Assembly (NCBI GenBank): GCA_051453625.1
Contig: JBOZIK010000001.1
Location: 62,774,819 to 62,838,818, forward strand
Length of the DNA: 64,000 bases
Source of the DNA: Welwitschia mirabilis
Taxonomy: Eukaryota; Gnetophyta; Gnetopsida; Welwitschiales
Direction: 5' to 3'
The notes beneath the pieces are model-generated. The model searched no databases. It was not told the DNA's origin and saw nothing but the letters and a program-made list of their open reading frames with translations. Position numbers and translations under genes: made by a program. Positions within the stretch are counted from its first letter, which is position 1, and each line of letters opens with the position of its first letter. Positions 36,931 through 49,148 of this stretch are shown here, one piece after another.

Positions 36931-38604
36931 AACAAAACTATCAAAAAAATAAAACCAAAATCTAGCCTCGACTTCAAAGCATACTTGATCTGGTATTACA
37001 AATCTTAAGGTGTTGCCTTGTAAAGTTTAGGATATTTGCTCCATACCTTGAAAGGAGACCTAAAAAACACTTAGACTGAGAGATAACATTATATTCCACT
37101 CTTCTAACATACTCACCTATCCTCATAACATGATATTTACTATCTAACATAGATTCTACTGACCCGTGCAATGGTTCATCCCAACAGTTCTATTATAAAA
37201 TCCTAGGAAAAAAGGCACTTGTAGGTAAAATTATAGTTTTGATGATTCCACTTATTAAATAAATTATATCATTATGTGGGTAGGTAAAATTATAGAGCAT
37301 TGAATCATGAAAATCATCAATCTAAATCAAACCCCAAAGTTCATAGTACATAGAAATTTCATTTTAGATTTCATAAATCACAATTAACTAAAAATGTTTG
37401 CATACTTGAAGACATTTATAGAAAAAAAACATCTACTACATCAAAGAAATCTATGCTAAACTAGATTTTAAACAAAGAGAAAGATGTTTATTTTGATGAA
37501 GATGTCTATACTAAATTCAGGACCTAATACAAGTAAAATACATATAGCATATTAAAGACGTCTATGCTACTTTAGCTATTGGAAGAAATATACATAGTTA
37601 AAGGAGTTTATACTAAACTAGAAGAGGTAAGAGAGATAAAAATGTATTTTGATGAATTATGTACATCTCAAGTAATTAATAAAGTTTTACATCTTGAACT
37701 CATGATCACTAAGGATCATAAAAACTATAGTTCGAGTTTCATTAAAATCTGGGCAGTTTTACTAGAGATGTTTTCCATGTTGAAGATATCTACTTGATAA
37801 GAGACATCTATCATCTTGAGGATGTATATCCTAAAACTTTGTGAAAAATGAAATATCCATTATGCACTCAATGCTCAATCATCTTTATATTTTGTACAAT
37901 GGTTACATGTTTTTAAATAGCTATCTCTCTAGGGTAATAGCAAGAAAGATATAAAGGCACAAAGAGAGTAAAATAACATGTACATAATGCATGAACATAC
38001 AAGTAATTTGTACTACACAAGAATCTTTTTTCCTATCTTTTTAAGGGATTATCTAGTGAATATATCTTTAGATCACTGGATCTTATAAAGCTACATCACT
38101 CTGATCTTTGACACTCATGGGTAAAAATAACAAAGATGAACTCAAGCACCTCATCAAAGAGATATCATTTTAGGCTTGTTGTTTTGTTTGTTATCATTAT
38201 TTTTGAAACTAAATTATAAGACTATTATATTTTTGAATACATTAATTATAGTTCATTTCTTATTATCAAAACATAAGATCCCTTACTAAGGTTCCATACT
38301 ATAAGGAAACCCTTATATGGTTGTGCTTCTATGAGTGCTTGTAAGTATATTTATATTATTGTTTTATTGAATATCCTTGAGGGAAAGAGAGTGTTATCTT
38401 AAAAGGAGAATCTCAATTGTATATAAAGTTTCTACTACTCCAAAAATGCTATTTTTATAGGTTAAGAATATTCAAAGTTAAGAGAGAAAGCTACCTTTAT
38501 ATGTGAACATACCTAGGTTGGGGAAGCACATAAATCTAGTAAGGTATTTATTACATAGTTTTTTAATTTCTTTTAGCTGAACTTATTTTTGGTAGAATTT
38601 ATTC
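36931..38604. other. Unassigned DNA; probably includes the copia 5' LTR and worn short repeats
   Basis: The 5' LTR of the copia fragment should end just before 38637, but its start could not be placed. From about 37430 to 37860 phrases like ATCTATGCTAAACTA, GTCTATACTAAA and GACATCTATCATCTT recur every 40-60 bp. The minus-strand frame 36974-37171 (65 codons) could be the N-terminal side of LINE-1 ORF1, but I do not recognise it. Confidence 0.35.
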
Positions 38605-38930
38605 ATCCCTTCCATTTGCATTCAATGATCCTCATGTGGTATCAAATTAGGTACTCATAAATAGGAGCTAAACTTNNNNNNNNNNNNNNNNNNNNNNNNN
38701 NNNNNNNNNNNNNNNNNNNNNNNNNNNNNNNNNNNNNNNNNNNNNNNNNNNNNNNNNNNNNNNNNNNNNNNNNNNTCCATTTGCATTCAATGATTCTCAT
38801 GTGGTATCAAATTAGGTACTCATAAATAGTAGCTAAACTTATTTTTTGTAGAATATATTCACCTCTTCCATTTGCATTCAATGATCCTCATGTGGTATCA
38901 AATTAGGCACTTATAAATAGAAGTAACATC
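38605..38930 (+). repeat. 91-bp tandem repeat carrying a copia primer-binding site
   Basis: The phrase CCATTTGCATTCAATGAT followed by CTCATGTGGTATCAAATTAG occurs three times, at 38612, 38777 and 38867. The last two are 91 bp apart in continuous sequence, so at least that repeat is real. The first may be a gap-edge copy (100 N at 38676-38775). Confidence 0.75.
38637..38648 (+). other. Ty1/copia primer-binding site (initiator Met tRNA type)
   Basis: TGGTATCAAATT matches TGGTATCAGAGC, the site used by plant Ty1/copia elements. Further copies are at 38802 and 38893. Confidence 0.7.
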
Positions 38931-38961
38931 CTTAAGTGAACTATGAAAGGGGTGTCATCTG

Positions 38962-40250
38962 TCAGACATCCACTCTTCAATGGAAGTAATTATGACTATT
39001 GAAAGATAAGGATCTAGGTGTACTTACAATCTTATGAGTTTTAGATTTGATAAATCATTTAAGATGGATATTGAAAATCTATAATAACCATAGTAGATGT
39101 TGTGGGAAATTCCATAAAACAAATCAAACCTTGAAGNNNNNNNNNNNNNNNNNNNNNNNNNNNNNNNNNNNNNNNNNNNNNNNNNNNNNNNNNNNNNNNN
39201 NNNNNNNNNNNNNNNNNNNNNNNNNNNNNNNNNNNNTCCATAAAACAAATCAAACCTTGAAGGAACTAGTAAGATAAAGAAAAGGTAGCCTTCATGTATG
39301 GCTCAAAAGTAAAGAATGCTCTCCACTTAACCTTACAATGGAGTAATTCAATAGAATAGTTGAATGTAAAACTACATAAGAAATATGAAATGTTCTAGTA
39401 AGGATATATATAGTAACCTTATCATCAAGAAATCAAAGCTTCTTATTTGGATAAATTAGTTTCAAAATCTCAANNNNNNNNNNNNNNNNNNNNNNNNNNN
39501 NNNNNNNNNNNNNNNNNNNNNNNNNNNNNNNNNNNNNNNNNNNNNNNNNNNNNNNNNNNNNNNNNNNNNNNNNNTCCAAATGTCTATTAGATTCTTAATT
39601 CTAGAATATAGACCTAAGATAACTACCATGGAAGAATCAAGATATTTTAAATTAATAAAGATTAAAAAATTAAAAAGTGCTCTAATAGCATGTGAGGTCA
39701 ATATTATTCAAGATGGTGTTTCGAAAGAGAATTCTATTGATCTTAAAGTTAGTGAAAATACAATAAAAATTTCAAAATAAAAAACAAAAAAAGAATCAAA
39801 TGGAAAAGACTCTCAAGATGATGTGGATGAAGAACTTATTCTCATCACAAGATGAGTTAAAGACTTCTTTCATGTAAAAATAAAAAAAGGAGGAGTATCA
39901 ACAATCATTCATATTTCAAGATATAGGTAAATCCAAAGGTAAGATTTCTAGTAGTTCTTCATTTTCTTCTAAGTCTAATATTTCCAAGTTAGAATGTTGG
40001 ATGTGTGAAGGACAAGAAAACATAGCCTCAAAATGTTCTAGTTTTAACAGATTCAAAAAAAAAAAAAGCATAAAAGAAAGAGCCCAAGAAAAGGAGATCT
40101 TTCTTTATAAGATGGAATAATGATGAGGATGTAACTCAAGTATAAATGTCTAATGATGAAAAAGCTCATCCATCCTACATGATCATTGTACATATCCAAA
40201 AGGAAAATGATGAAAGAACAGAATAATTTTAATTAGATAGTGAAGGTAAA
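38962..40250 (+). pseudogene. Ty1/copia gag remnant (UBN2/Tnt1-type)
   Basis: The start reads HPLFNGSNYDY-KIRI-VYLQS, the conserved N-terminus of this gag type (usually PPxFDGxNYDFWKIKMxxYLxS). SKVKNALHLTLQWSN follows at 39300. 39580-39780 contains LKSALIACEV (usually LIGSLMTYEI). ELILITR-VKDFF is at 39832. The nucleocapsid knuckle CWMCEGQENIASKC at 39990 has the CX2CX4HX4C spacing with His changed to Asn. After it, KKRRSFFIRWNNDED resembles the usual KKAxxAxWSDSD tail. Stops occur, and gaps at 39137 and 39474 interrupt it. No protease, integrase or reverse transcriptase follows. Confidence 0.85.
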
Positions 40251-40479
40251 ACATATATGAAATATTAATTATGAATCCATCTTGAAGGCATCTAATAAAG
40301 AAGAAATGCACATCCTTAATTTTTTCATGATTAACGAACTAAATAAAGTACATGTTTACTAATTCCATCACCATTTGTTAAAGTTGATGGAAAATTATTT
40401 TAGATAAATTTCCACTCTTTATCTTGATAGATCATCTTCTCTAAAAGAATTTTGTAGTTATTTATCCTTTTAAGTTAAG

Positions 40480-40790
40480 GTTTAAAATTTTTTACCAATT
40501 CAAAATTCCTAGGGCTTCCATAGTGGTCCTCCTAGAAATGGTAATATGAGTTTTCTAGAGTATTGAAGTTTCATTTTTCCATTTCCTATAAAATTTGATG
40601 GTGTTATAATTAGGATTTATTAGCATCATGTTCCATTCCCTTTGCATGACCAAATCCCACAATTCATGGCATTATTGATATCTAGAAGTAAAGTCTAATT
40701 CATATAGGTGGTTCTTTCTCATGTCTATTGCTATTATTTCTCTCCACTATCTTTTTGATGTTTTTACTATGTAGGCTAAAGTAAAGTAAA
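40480..40790 (-). pseudogene. Possible plant transposon-associated domain (PF20167-like)
   Basis: On the minus strand a frame reads CHELWDLVMQREWNMML, NPNYNTIKFYRKW and THITISRRT. This resembles the pattern RxW ... P ... VREFYxN ... VRGK of the domain Pfam calls putative plant transposon protein. Recognition is from pattern only and is uncertain. It lies between a copia gag on the plus strand and LINE-2 on the minus strand and could belong to neither. Confidence 0.35.
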
Positions 40791-41739
40791 CTATTTAAAA
40801 AATATATGCATTTTTATGCTTCCATGCTTACAACTAAAAAAAACTATAAATACTCAAGTTTAAAATAACTATGACAAGTTAATTCCAAAATAGAATTAAT
40901 AATAGGGTAAAGTTAGCCATCCAATTATAGTAATTAAAGAGGTGGAAGATGAATTCATTATCATGTATACATGTATACATTTCTAATAGGCTTGAGAAAC
41001 CCTAAGTCCTCAACTATGATGCTTATCACCTATCATAATTACTTTTTTTATAGAATCTAGATAAATATTTTAATTTTCTTAGGTATGATTTTAATTATAA
41101 CTACATCATCATATATTCCTTACTATATTTTATAGTTAAAACTTCCTTATCAGTTTAGTCTAACTCCACCCCTAAGAAATTAAGAATATGATGAATTTTA
41201 ATAATGTTTTTTCATAGTTTATAGCTACTCTGCTAATGTAGATTATACTTATGATTCATTAACCTAACCCAAGTAACCTCTCCATCATCCTACTTCATAA
41301 TTGTTTTGCACTACCAATAATAATTATGTCTTCATTGTTACTAATACCTAACCCCCATAACTCCTTAGTCTTTTAACATTTATCCAATGGTTAGGTGAAC
41401 TCTATATTTATCTTTTCTTCTTAACCAAAATAAATATTATAAAGGATATATTAATACTTTAATAAACTTTCTTTAGCAATTACAACCATTGTGCATTGAG
41501 CTATTGAATCTATATAAGTATTAACTAGTAAACCCTTAGCTTCAACAGATAAGAATCTATTACATAGTTTGTGCATCTACTCTTAATGCACTTTAGAAGA
41601 TGCTTTTAGGTACTGATTCTAGATTAAGTTTTAAGAGGAATTACTAGATAAATATTTAATTCTAGTTCTTAAATTAAAATTTTAATAGTAATAACTCTCC
41701 TCTTATTAATATTAGTATTGAAAAAGTAGATTTTGGGTT

Positions 41740-42160
41740 TCTTCTAGCTTATTCTTGTAATATTTTAAAACTTATTAATTCTCTTGATTATTTACTTAAT
41801 GTCCCATTTGATGGCCTTAATAGATAGCATGATAGCATTTTCATAGTGAATATTTAATAAGATTTGACTATTAACTAAAATGCCTTTAGCTTTATGCTTT
41901 TTCAAACTAGCCCTTAATACATCCATGTCTATAATAAATAGGAAGGGTAAAAGTGGGTTTTCTTTCCTTATCCCTCTATTAGAATTAGAAATACCATATA
42001 TCTTTCCATTTACTTAAGTAAGAGTCTAGCCATTTTTTTAAGGTGTAAAACCAGATCCATAAACTTCATAGGACATCCTTCTTATAATGGAACACTTTTA
42101 ATGATTTCTACTTGATAATATCATAAGCTTTTACAATATTTAATTTACCAAAAATCATAT
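41740..42160 (-). pseudogene. LINE-2 reverse transcriptase core remnant
   Basis: VKAYDII at 42114-42136 matches motif A (KAYDxVxW). RGIRKENPLLPFLF at 41941-41985 matches RGIRQGDPLSPFLF, and DMDVLRASLKKHKAKGI follows as in plant L1s. The catalytic FADD box is not recognisable (HYENAIML at that place). Confidence 0.8.
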
Positions 42161-43079
42161 AAAATTCTCTTTATTTATAGGTATGAATCAATTTATGATT
42201 AAGAAATATTTAATTCTAAGTGTACCTTACTTTAAAAAAAAACTTGTTTGAGTTAAATAGAGAAATTTAAAAAGGGTTGATCCTAGCTTGTAAACCAATG
42301 CCTTGATAAGAATTCTATATATAATATTATGCACTCTAGTATGGCAAAAATTAGGTTATTTTTTACAGAATAATTATACTATTTGTAAAATTTATTCCTT
42401 TATGGATTTTTTATTTTCATAGCATTATTATATTCTCTAGTAGATAGGGGACAAATATTTTATAAAATTTAGAAGATCAATCATCTTGCCCAATATTATA
42501 TTGTTTTAAATAATTTTTATTCCATTACCAATTTCCTACATATAAAATTTATCATAAATTGATTTTTTTTTTTATTTAGGATTTTCCTTCATTTTGATGT
42601 CATCTACTCTTTTCTGAAGATTATTATAATAATTTTCAAGATGATTTATTATCTATTTTACTTCTTTTATTTTTTTATGTTAAAGCTTAGTCTTTTAATT
42701 TGATTACTTTTTATCTTTTTTAAATAAATAAGGAAAAGAAATTTAGTAGTTCTCATCTTCTTTTAGCCATTAAACTATGGATTTCTAATATTAATAGCTC
42801 TTTTCATTTCTATATAGCTTATGAAGATTCACTAGGGTTTAACTTTCCCATCAACATCCAAAGTATCTACTTCTTCTTTGCTTTAGAATGCCTCTAATTA
42901 CAATAAGATATCCTTTCTTTTAATCTTAAAATTAATTTCATCTTTTTCATCTTAAAGTTTAAGCTTTAATTTTGGGTGATTAAAGGCCTTATGAAGAATA
43001 ACCAAGGGTCTATTCCTTTATATTGGCTTCACATCTTCTAAATCAAATCATCTAAACTTTCTCTATTAATAATAGTATC

Positions 43080-43615
43080 TCTCTAATTTGAAACTATTAT
43101 GGCAGGGAGCATTCATCCCTATTTTTAAAAGAATGGGCTTGTGATCAAATCGTATTCTTAAGAGCCTTCTTAATTAACATAGAAAATATCTATCCCTTAT
43201 TCCTATTATCCATGCTTTATCAAATCTAATAAGAATTTTCTTAGTTCCATTATTAGACCAAAAAAATGCTATTTGTAATATTTAAATCATATAAATAATT
43301 TCATTGAGTCAACTATAAGTAATAATTGTCTTTAGAATCATTCCAATACTTACTTCAAAATTTCTCCCATGTATAGATAAATTGTTTGAAATTATCAATA
43401 CTCACCCATTGGTAAGATTATATCTTTTTGTCAAATCTTGTGGAATTATAATTCTAAGATAATCATTCTAAGATTCATAAAAATTAGTTAAGATTATCTC
43501 TTCCACCTAAATAGTAATATATTAACTAGTTGTTTCCAATGCTTGAAAGGGAAATTTTCAAGCATAAATAATTACCCTCACCCTACTTATTCTTATCATG
43601 AAGTTTACTTATAAT
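43080..43615 (-). pseudogene. LINE-2 endonuclease, C-terminal part
   Basis: WSNNGTKKILIRFDKAW at 43205-43265 matches the FTWSNxxxxxxxIxxRLDRxL motif. RIRFDHKPILLKI, with the conserved DH pair, follows at about 43130. The domain is cut at 43615 by the start of element A5; its N-terminus is at 51566-51690. Confidence 0.75.
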
Positions 43616-44970
43616 TGCTAACACATAAACATTGACATTCTAATCAAGTTGATTGACCAGTTTATCTTAATGAAAGACATTAATATAATTGAGTTATCAT
43701 AAAAGCATATTTTTTGTTTATTTTCTATATTAATTATGGACTTATTATCTTTTCTTGGAATTTTTAGAATATTTATTTCACTTTGAATACATGCCTTAAA
43801 ATGATGATTATCTAGGCTAAAATAGTGATGTCACTGTCTAGGTTACCTAGTGCCACTGGTCTTTTCAAGTGGAGTACTTTAATTTTTACATTTCTAACAT
43901 GTCATATAAAATTAAGTCAAATGTAGTTATAGCTTAATCAAGTTCCACCTTGATAATAACTTACATCTTTGATAACACGTGGTAGTAATGATAATGATAA
44001 GTAGTAGTGACACGTGATAATATTAAGTAGGATGACAGTGGAGACACATGACAGCATTAGTGATTAGCAGAAGCAGCAGCATCTAAAAGACAATTGTTGC
44101 ACTTGTCATGATGATTTTTATCTAATACAAGATGATAAATACTTCACCTAATGCTACATGCCATAATTTATAACCACTTATCTAATACTATAAGACAAAG
44201 CGTTGTAATCATTCCCCACCCCATCCTTACCTATAAAGGGCCTTGAGTTCTTTATTATAATATTGTTCATTTTTGGTAAAAGAATAGAACCTTGGAGCAT
44301 TAAGTTGATATGGCCTTCTAACGTCTTCTTTGGAGACTTAGCTTGCTTTCAAGGATAGTTTGAAAAGTTCTTCTAGCTTTTTTATATCTCTGATATAATG
44401 TGTTTTGCTTTGATTCAATACTAAAAAGTTATTTTCTTTTAATTATTAATCACAATTCATCTTATACGAGGAACACTTAAGTAATAATGCAACTATCAAG
44501 ATTTTTTGGTCAACTGAGTAAATTCAATTAGTTAATTGGTCTAATTCTTAATAATTTCATGGATCTTTAGTACTTAAAGTTATTACTTTCCATTTTTATT
44601 ATAAGGCTATAAAGGATTAGTGAGTTTCAAATTCACAAACACTCATATGGTAAATGAGATTATGTCATCATAACCTGAGGCATCATACTTAATAGTTTAA
44701 AGTTTATTTAAATAAAGTAAAACATATGATTAAATTAGGAATTGTAGAAGAATAAATTGGATGAACAATTAGATCTTACTTACTTCTCACTTTTCTAAAT
44801 GAATTTTCAAGACTAATTTCTTAACCTTTCTTTTTGCCTTTTCTTTTATAACTTATAAGATAAGCAAGATTGTGTAATTTCTATTTAGCTAATTCCAATT
44901 ATCCCTATGGAATAATGATACTAAGTGTTAACTTAGTTTTAAATTTATTTCATGTACTAAAAAAGTGAAT
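43616..44970 (+). repeat. 5' LTR of A5 (subfamily A)
   Basis: It starts TGCTAACACATAAACATTGA, a decayed TGTTAACATGTAAAAATTAA, and ends near AAAAAAGTGAAT before the primer site. It is 1.36 kb, like the A1 and A2 LTRs. Confidence 0.8.
44232..44240 (+). promoter_or_regulatory. TATA box of A5 5' LTR
   Basis: TATAAAGGG, in the position equivalent to 16948. Confidence 0.5.
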
Positions 44971-44973
44971 AGA

Positions 44974-44993
44974 TTTTGGTGTCGTTACCATGA
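44974..44993 (+). other. Primer-binding site of A5
   Basis: TTTTGGTGTCGTTACCATGA, decayed tRNA-Asp type, 3 bp after the LTR end. Confidence 0.8.
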
Positions 44994-45076
44994 ATAATGA
45001 CATAATAGCTGCTAGAAGAGGTGTGAACTTTTATTTCTTGTAAGTTTTTAATTAGTTTTTATTTTTCTAGTGTTGA

Positions 45077-45192
45077 ATACTGGTTCACTCCAGTGATACT
45101 TGAGCTAGTTCATTTTCTCTTTCTTTTGTGTGTTTGTTTATCTTTCTTTATAATGGTTGGTACTAGTGATTTCTAATAATACCAAAACTAGT
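45077..45192 (+). other. Repeated dyad motif in the gypsy leader
   Basis: ATACTGG-TTCACT-CCAGTGAT (45077-45098) is a near-perfect inverted repeat. A second, related block (GGTTGGTACTAGTGATTTCT from 45155, then AATACCAAAACTAGTC) lies about 80 bp on. Equivalent paired blocks occur in A1 (3986-4113), A2 (18238-18335) and on the minus strand in A4 (28440-28500). Confidence 0.45.
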
Positions 45193-46539
45193 CTAACTTT
45201 GAGTTCTCTTTAGTTTTATTTATTCTAACTTGATTTGTATTTTAGGAATAATAGTATTTTTATAGTATTATAATCAAGGAGTAAAAAAATAAAAAATTAA
45301 CTCAATTTACATGCTTTTTGTTTTTTGCATTTTTAATTTTGATTTCAATTTGTTCTATGAGCTCGTTGTAATAAACATTAAAAATACTTAAAAATTTTAT
45401 AATTTAATTTTTGTTAAGAATGGTTTCATGTGTGTTGTTATTCTTATTTATGTTTCAATTTTTCTATGGTCTTATAATGCCAAAAATTTTATAAGAGTTG
45501 TGTGAACCCCTAGAACTTTATTAAAACTATAATTCTCATCTTAACTAGCACTGATAGCTTTCCTAATTAGTGCCATTGATCTTTTTACTTGAAATGATCT
45601 TAGACCTTGCATAGAGTTTTATCTTACCTCTTTGAAATTTCTTTGATATTAAGCTTTTTTTATGTCTTTAAGATATCATNNNNNNNNNNNNNNNNNNNNN
45701 NNNNNNNNNNNNNNNNNNNNNNNNNNNNNNNNNNNNNNNNNNNNNNNNNNNNNNNNNNNNNNNNNNNNNNNNNNNNNNNNNNNNNNNNNNNNNNNNNNNN
45801 NNNNNNNNNNNNNNNNNNNNNNNNNNNNNNNNNNNNNNNNNNNNNNNNNNNNNNNNNNNNNNNNNNNNNNNNNNNNNNNNNNNNNNNNNNNNNNNNNNNN
45901 NNNNNNNNNNNNNNNNNNNNNNNNNNNNNNNNNNNNNNNNNNNNNNNNNNNNNNNNNNNNNNNNNNNNNNNNNNNNNNNNNNNNNNNNNNNNNNNNNNNN
46001 NNNNNNNNNNNNNNNNNNNNNNNNNNNNNNNNNNNNNNNNNNNNNNNNNNNNNNNNNNNNNNNNNNNNNNNNNNNNNNNNNNNNNNNNNNNNNNNNNNNN
46101 NNNNNNNTCATGAAAATATAACTTTTTAGTAAATCTCATATATTATTTTCTAAAAACTTGATATGGGTTGAAAACATGACTCTTTTGGGATATTGTAAGA
46201 AATACCTTATGAACTCCATTCTGCCTATGAAAACTATGAAAATTCCTATAATATACATAATTATATTTAACTTAAAACTTTAGGAGATTACTTAAGGCCC
46301 TAGAAAATTATAGGTAACTACATCTAATGTAATCACAATCACCCTTATCCTTCACCTTCCTTTCCATATTCATTTGACCAATACTTTACACCTATTAATC
46401 AAGATCCTTATCTCGAATTTAAAAGTCCTTATTTTCATTAAGATTTTGATCCCATATTTTTCATCACTCTTAGATCCTTATCCCTCAGCATTTGATCCTT
46501 ACCATTCATCTTCTTGCATCTTACAAAACTTTTCATCCA

Positions 46540-46800
46540 CTTCTTTGAGGAGTTAGTAAGAAAATTCATCAATACTTAAGTCCAAATTAACCATGATCAT
46601 GAAAGACTTGTAAAAAAAAACACTTCTCTTTTCTAAGTAATCTTGAGTAAAGTTTCTAATCCCACACCCATATTCTCCAACAAATAACCTCGACTAGTGC
46701 TTAAATAATTGAAATTCTCAATCAACAGAAAGAAGATCTTCCTATAATCTATTGGTCCAAGAGCCTTGAAAACATTAAAAGGATTAAGGATAACAAAACC
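46540..46800 (+). pseudogene. Gypsy gag C-terminal remnant (A5)
   Basis: FEELVRKFINT-VQINHDHERL corresponds to the same gag helix in A1 (5003) and A2 (20164). The rest is broken by stops. Confidence 0.6.
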
Positions 46801-46935
46801 AATGATACTTAAGGCACACCTATTAGGAATGAGGAAGAAACTAATGAGGAATTTTATGAGGACCTTGACTTTAAGAATGCATTAGTAAATGATTGATGAT
46901 TCATGCATAATCTATACTATGGTAGGGGATTAGAT

Positions 46936-47079
46936 ATGTCAGAGGATGAGCAATCATCAAAAGATGAACAACCATTTAAGAAAGGTTGTACCTTAGAGAG
47001 TTATACAATAAATGATGAGTCATTAAGTAATACTAATAAGGTGAACATGGAATTACAACCATCATTACTAAAGCAATAA
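46936..47079 (+). pseudogene. Conserved acidic segment between gag and pol (A5 copy)
   Basis: About 47 open codons starting MSEDEQSSKDEQPFKKGC and containing SYTINDESLSN. It is shared with A1 (5397-5500). I do not recognise its function. Confidence 0.5.
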
Positions 47080-47264
47080 CATGAGGAGAAATTCCCCAGT
47101 GACCTTAATGAGAAAAGAACATTGGCAAAATGCCTATACATGATCCATCTTATGATAAATCCTCATATTTTTCTTAATAATTTCATGAGTCAATCATTTC
47201 ATCTTTAACTTTATCTACTAAGAAATACTCAAGCCTTAATAAATAAGATAAACCTTCTTTATAA

Positions 47265-47420
47265 TTACAATTAACTTTTAAAGACCTTAATTATTCTTAT
47301 GAAAATTTAATTTCCAATTCATATTCTTCTTAAATTAATGTCTTGCAAGAGTTGTTGAATAAACATAAACAAGCTAATGGATGGACTACTATTGATTTTA
47401 AATACATGAAACTTTCTTCT
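47265..47420 (+). pseudogene. Gypsy pol linker upstream of reverse transcriptase (A5)
   Basis: A single frame with one internal stop reads LQLTFKDLNYSYENL, then NVLQELLNKHKQANGWT, then IDFKYMKLSS. It matches the Athila/Tat pre-reverse-transcriptase segment LLxxLxxHKxAIGWTIxDIKGISPS. The expected QRRLNP and reverse transcriptase sequence does not follow. Confidence 0.8.
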
Positions 47421-49148
47421 TAAACTAATGTTATTTTTAATTTTATAAACTCATGCATAAAAAACTATGTGAATTTCCACCCATTTCAAAATGCTTTAAA
47501 AAAATTCAAATCATCCAATCTTCTCTTTCATACTCTTGATCCTTCACGCACATATCACCTTAGAGAATTTTAGTTTTATTAGATTTTTCTTTTAGGATAT
47601 ATTTTTCTTTTACTCTAAATTTCTTTTAGGAAAAAGTAAAAACCTTAAAAACATATGTGCTTGATGGTCTGCCTTTCCTAAAACCTTACAAGCAATACCA
47701 TCTTTGCAATTATTACCTTTAATCCTTTCACTTAAAAAATCCAAAATTTTGTTTCATTAACCTCTCCATTCACTCCTTACATTTTCTAATAACCTCATCA
47801 AACCAAAAAACCATCCATCCTAGCCATTCATCTATGAATTTCTGAGGCTTCTAGACCTAGGTTAATGGCCTTGAATAAAAATCAATAANNNNNNNNNNNN
47901 NNNNNNNNNNNNNNNNNNNNNNNNNNNNNNNNNNNNNNNNNNNNNNNNNNNNNNNNNNNNNNNNNNNNNNNNNNNNNNNNNNNNNNNNNNNNNNNNNNNN
48001 NNNNNNNNNNNNNNNNNNNNNNNNNNNNNNNNNNNNNNNNNNNNNNNNNNNNNNNNNNNNNNNNNNNNNNNNNNNNNNNNNNNNNNNNNNNNNNNNNAAT
48101 TAGCCAATGACCCCTCTAAATGTGCAAACAAAATGAATATGAAAAGATGAAAAAAAGTAAAAAAAATCTTTCTTCTCTAAGCGCACATCTCGTTAATCGC
48201 TTAATTAGATTTAGTTATCTACATTGAGGCTATGGAAACTCCTTGGTAATGCATCTCTAATGATCTATATATCACATAATCATCTGCATCAGGGCTATAA
48301 ATGCTTACTGGTAATGTAGTACTAATTTATTTATAAAATAACATGATTAACTCTATTGGAAGAAAATGTCATAACAGTGGATGCTCAATGTGATTTAAAG
48401 GCTTAAAACAAAGGATATATATGTTGGTAGAAAAGGAACATAAAGGAAAGAAAAAGGTGGAAATTAGAGCTCTTTTGTGTTTTATTGTATTTTAACATTC
48501 CTACTTAGGATTTGCTATAAGTTTTTGAATTCCTGTGAGTTACTTGATTGATACAAAGCTTAGTTGATATCAAGATACATTAAAAAAATGTAAAATCATA
48601 ATAAGAATTATTAACTTAGTAGATTCACTCATTTATTCATCAGTTTTATGGTTAAGTACTTTTACACACTTTTATTTTTCATCTCCATCACCCATTCGAC
48701 TTTGACCCCATTTCATGAGAAATAAATCATAAGACATTAACCATTATTATGGATTGAATTTTCACTTATCTCTTAATAATAAATGATCATTTCACATTAG
48801 TTAGTTTTTTCTTTCATAGCTTAGTTACATCACTTTGCATTGCTTTTAATAAAAGGATTCATTAAGACTTTTCTAAGGATATGTTTACAAATCTTTAAAC
48901 ATGTTCTATTGTAAATCTTTGAGGTAAAATTTTAGTTTTAGTTAGGGGGTATGGTATTTAGTTTTCATGATGTTTTTCACTAAATTTTTTTAATTTTGAT
49001 GGATTATTTCTTAAAAATTAATCAGAAATTTTCAAAAAAATGGTATCATTTCTATACTTGAACATTTTTACTAAGCCTACTTTTCCATGCTGATCATTTA
49101 TTTATCAATATTTTGTTAAGATACTAGTAAAATTCTAATTAAAAGATG
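47421..49148 (+). other. A5 region after the pol linker, with 209-N gap, and 3' untranslated region
   Basis: 47640-47720 matches A1 6110-6180 (AAAAACATATGTGCTTGATGG). 47760-47888 matches A2 21905-22040 (GACCTAGGTTAATGGCC/AACCTAGGTTAATAACC). 48098-49148 matches A2 22250-23536. Only about 470 bp separate the linker from the gap, too little for reverse transcriptase to integrase. Confidence 0.65.

Larger units (their letters stand above)
40850..43615 (-). mobile_element. L1-type LINE-2, 3' two-thirds, minus strand
   Basis: Order on the minus strand: endonuclease from the break at 43615 to 43080, reverse transcriptase 42160-41740, a thumb-side motif near 41500-41580 (FLSVEAKGLL, usual WxxxxLSxAGR), and a zf-RVT trace at 40915-41000 (CIHDNEFIFHLF). 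The 5' part continues at 51566, beyond gypsy element A5. Stops occur throughout. Confidence 0.8.

Noticed and set aside
37430-37860. Possible tandem repeat with ATCTATGCTAAAC phrases
   Set aside because: Spacing is irregular and similarity weak; mentioned only within the unassigned region.
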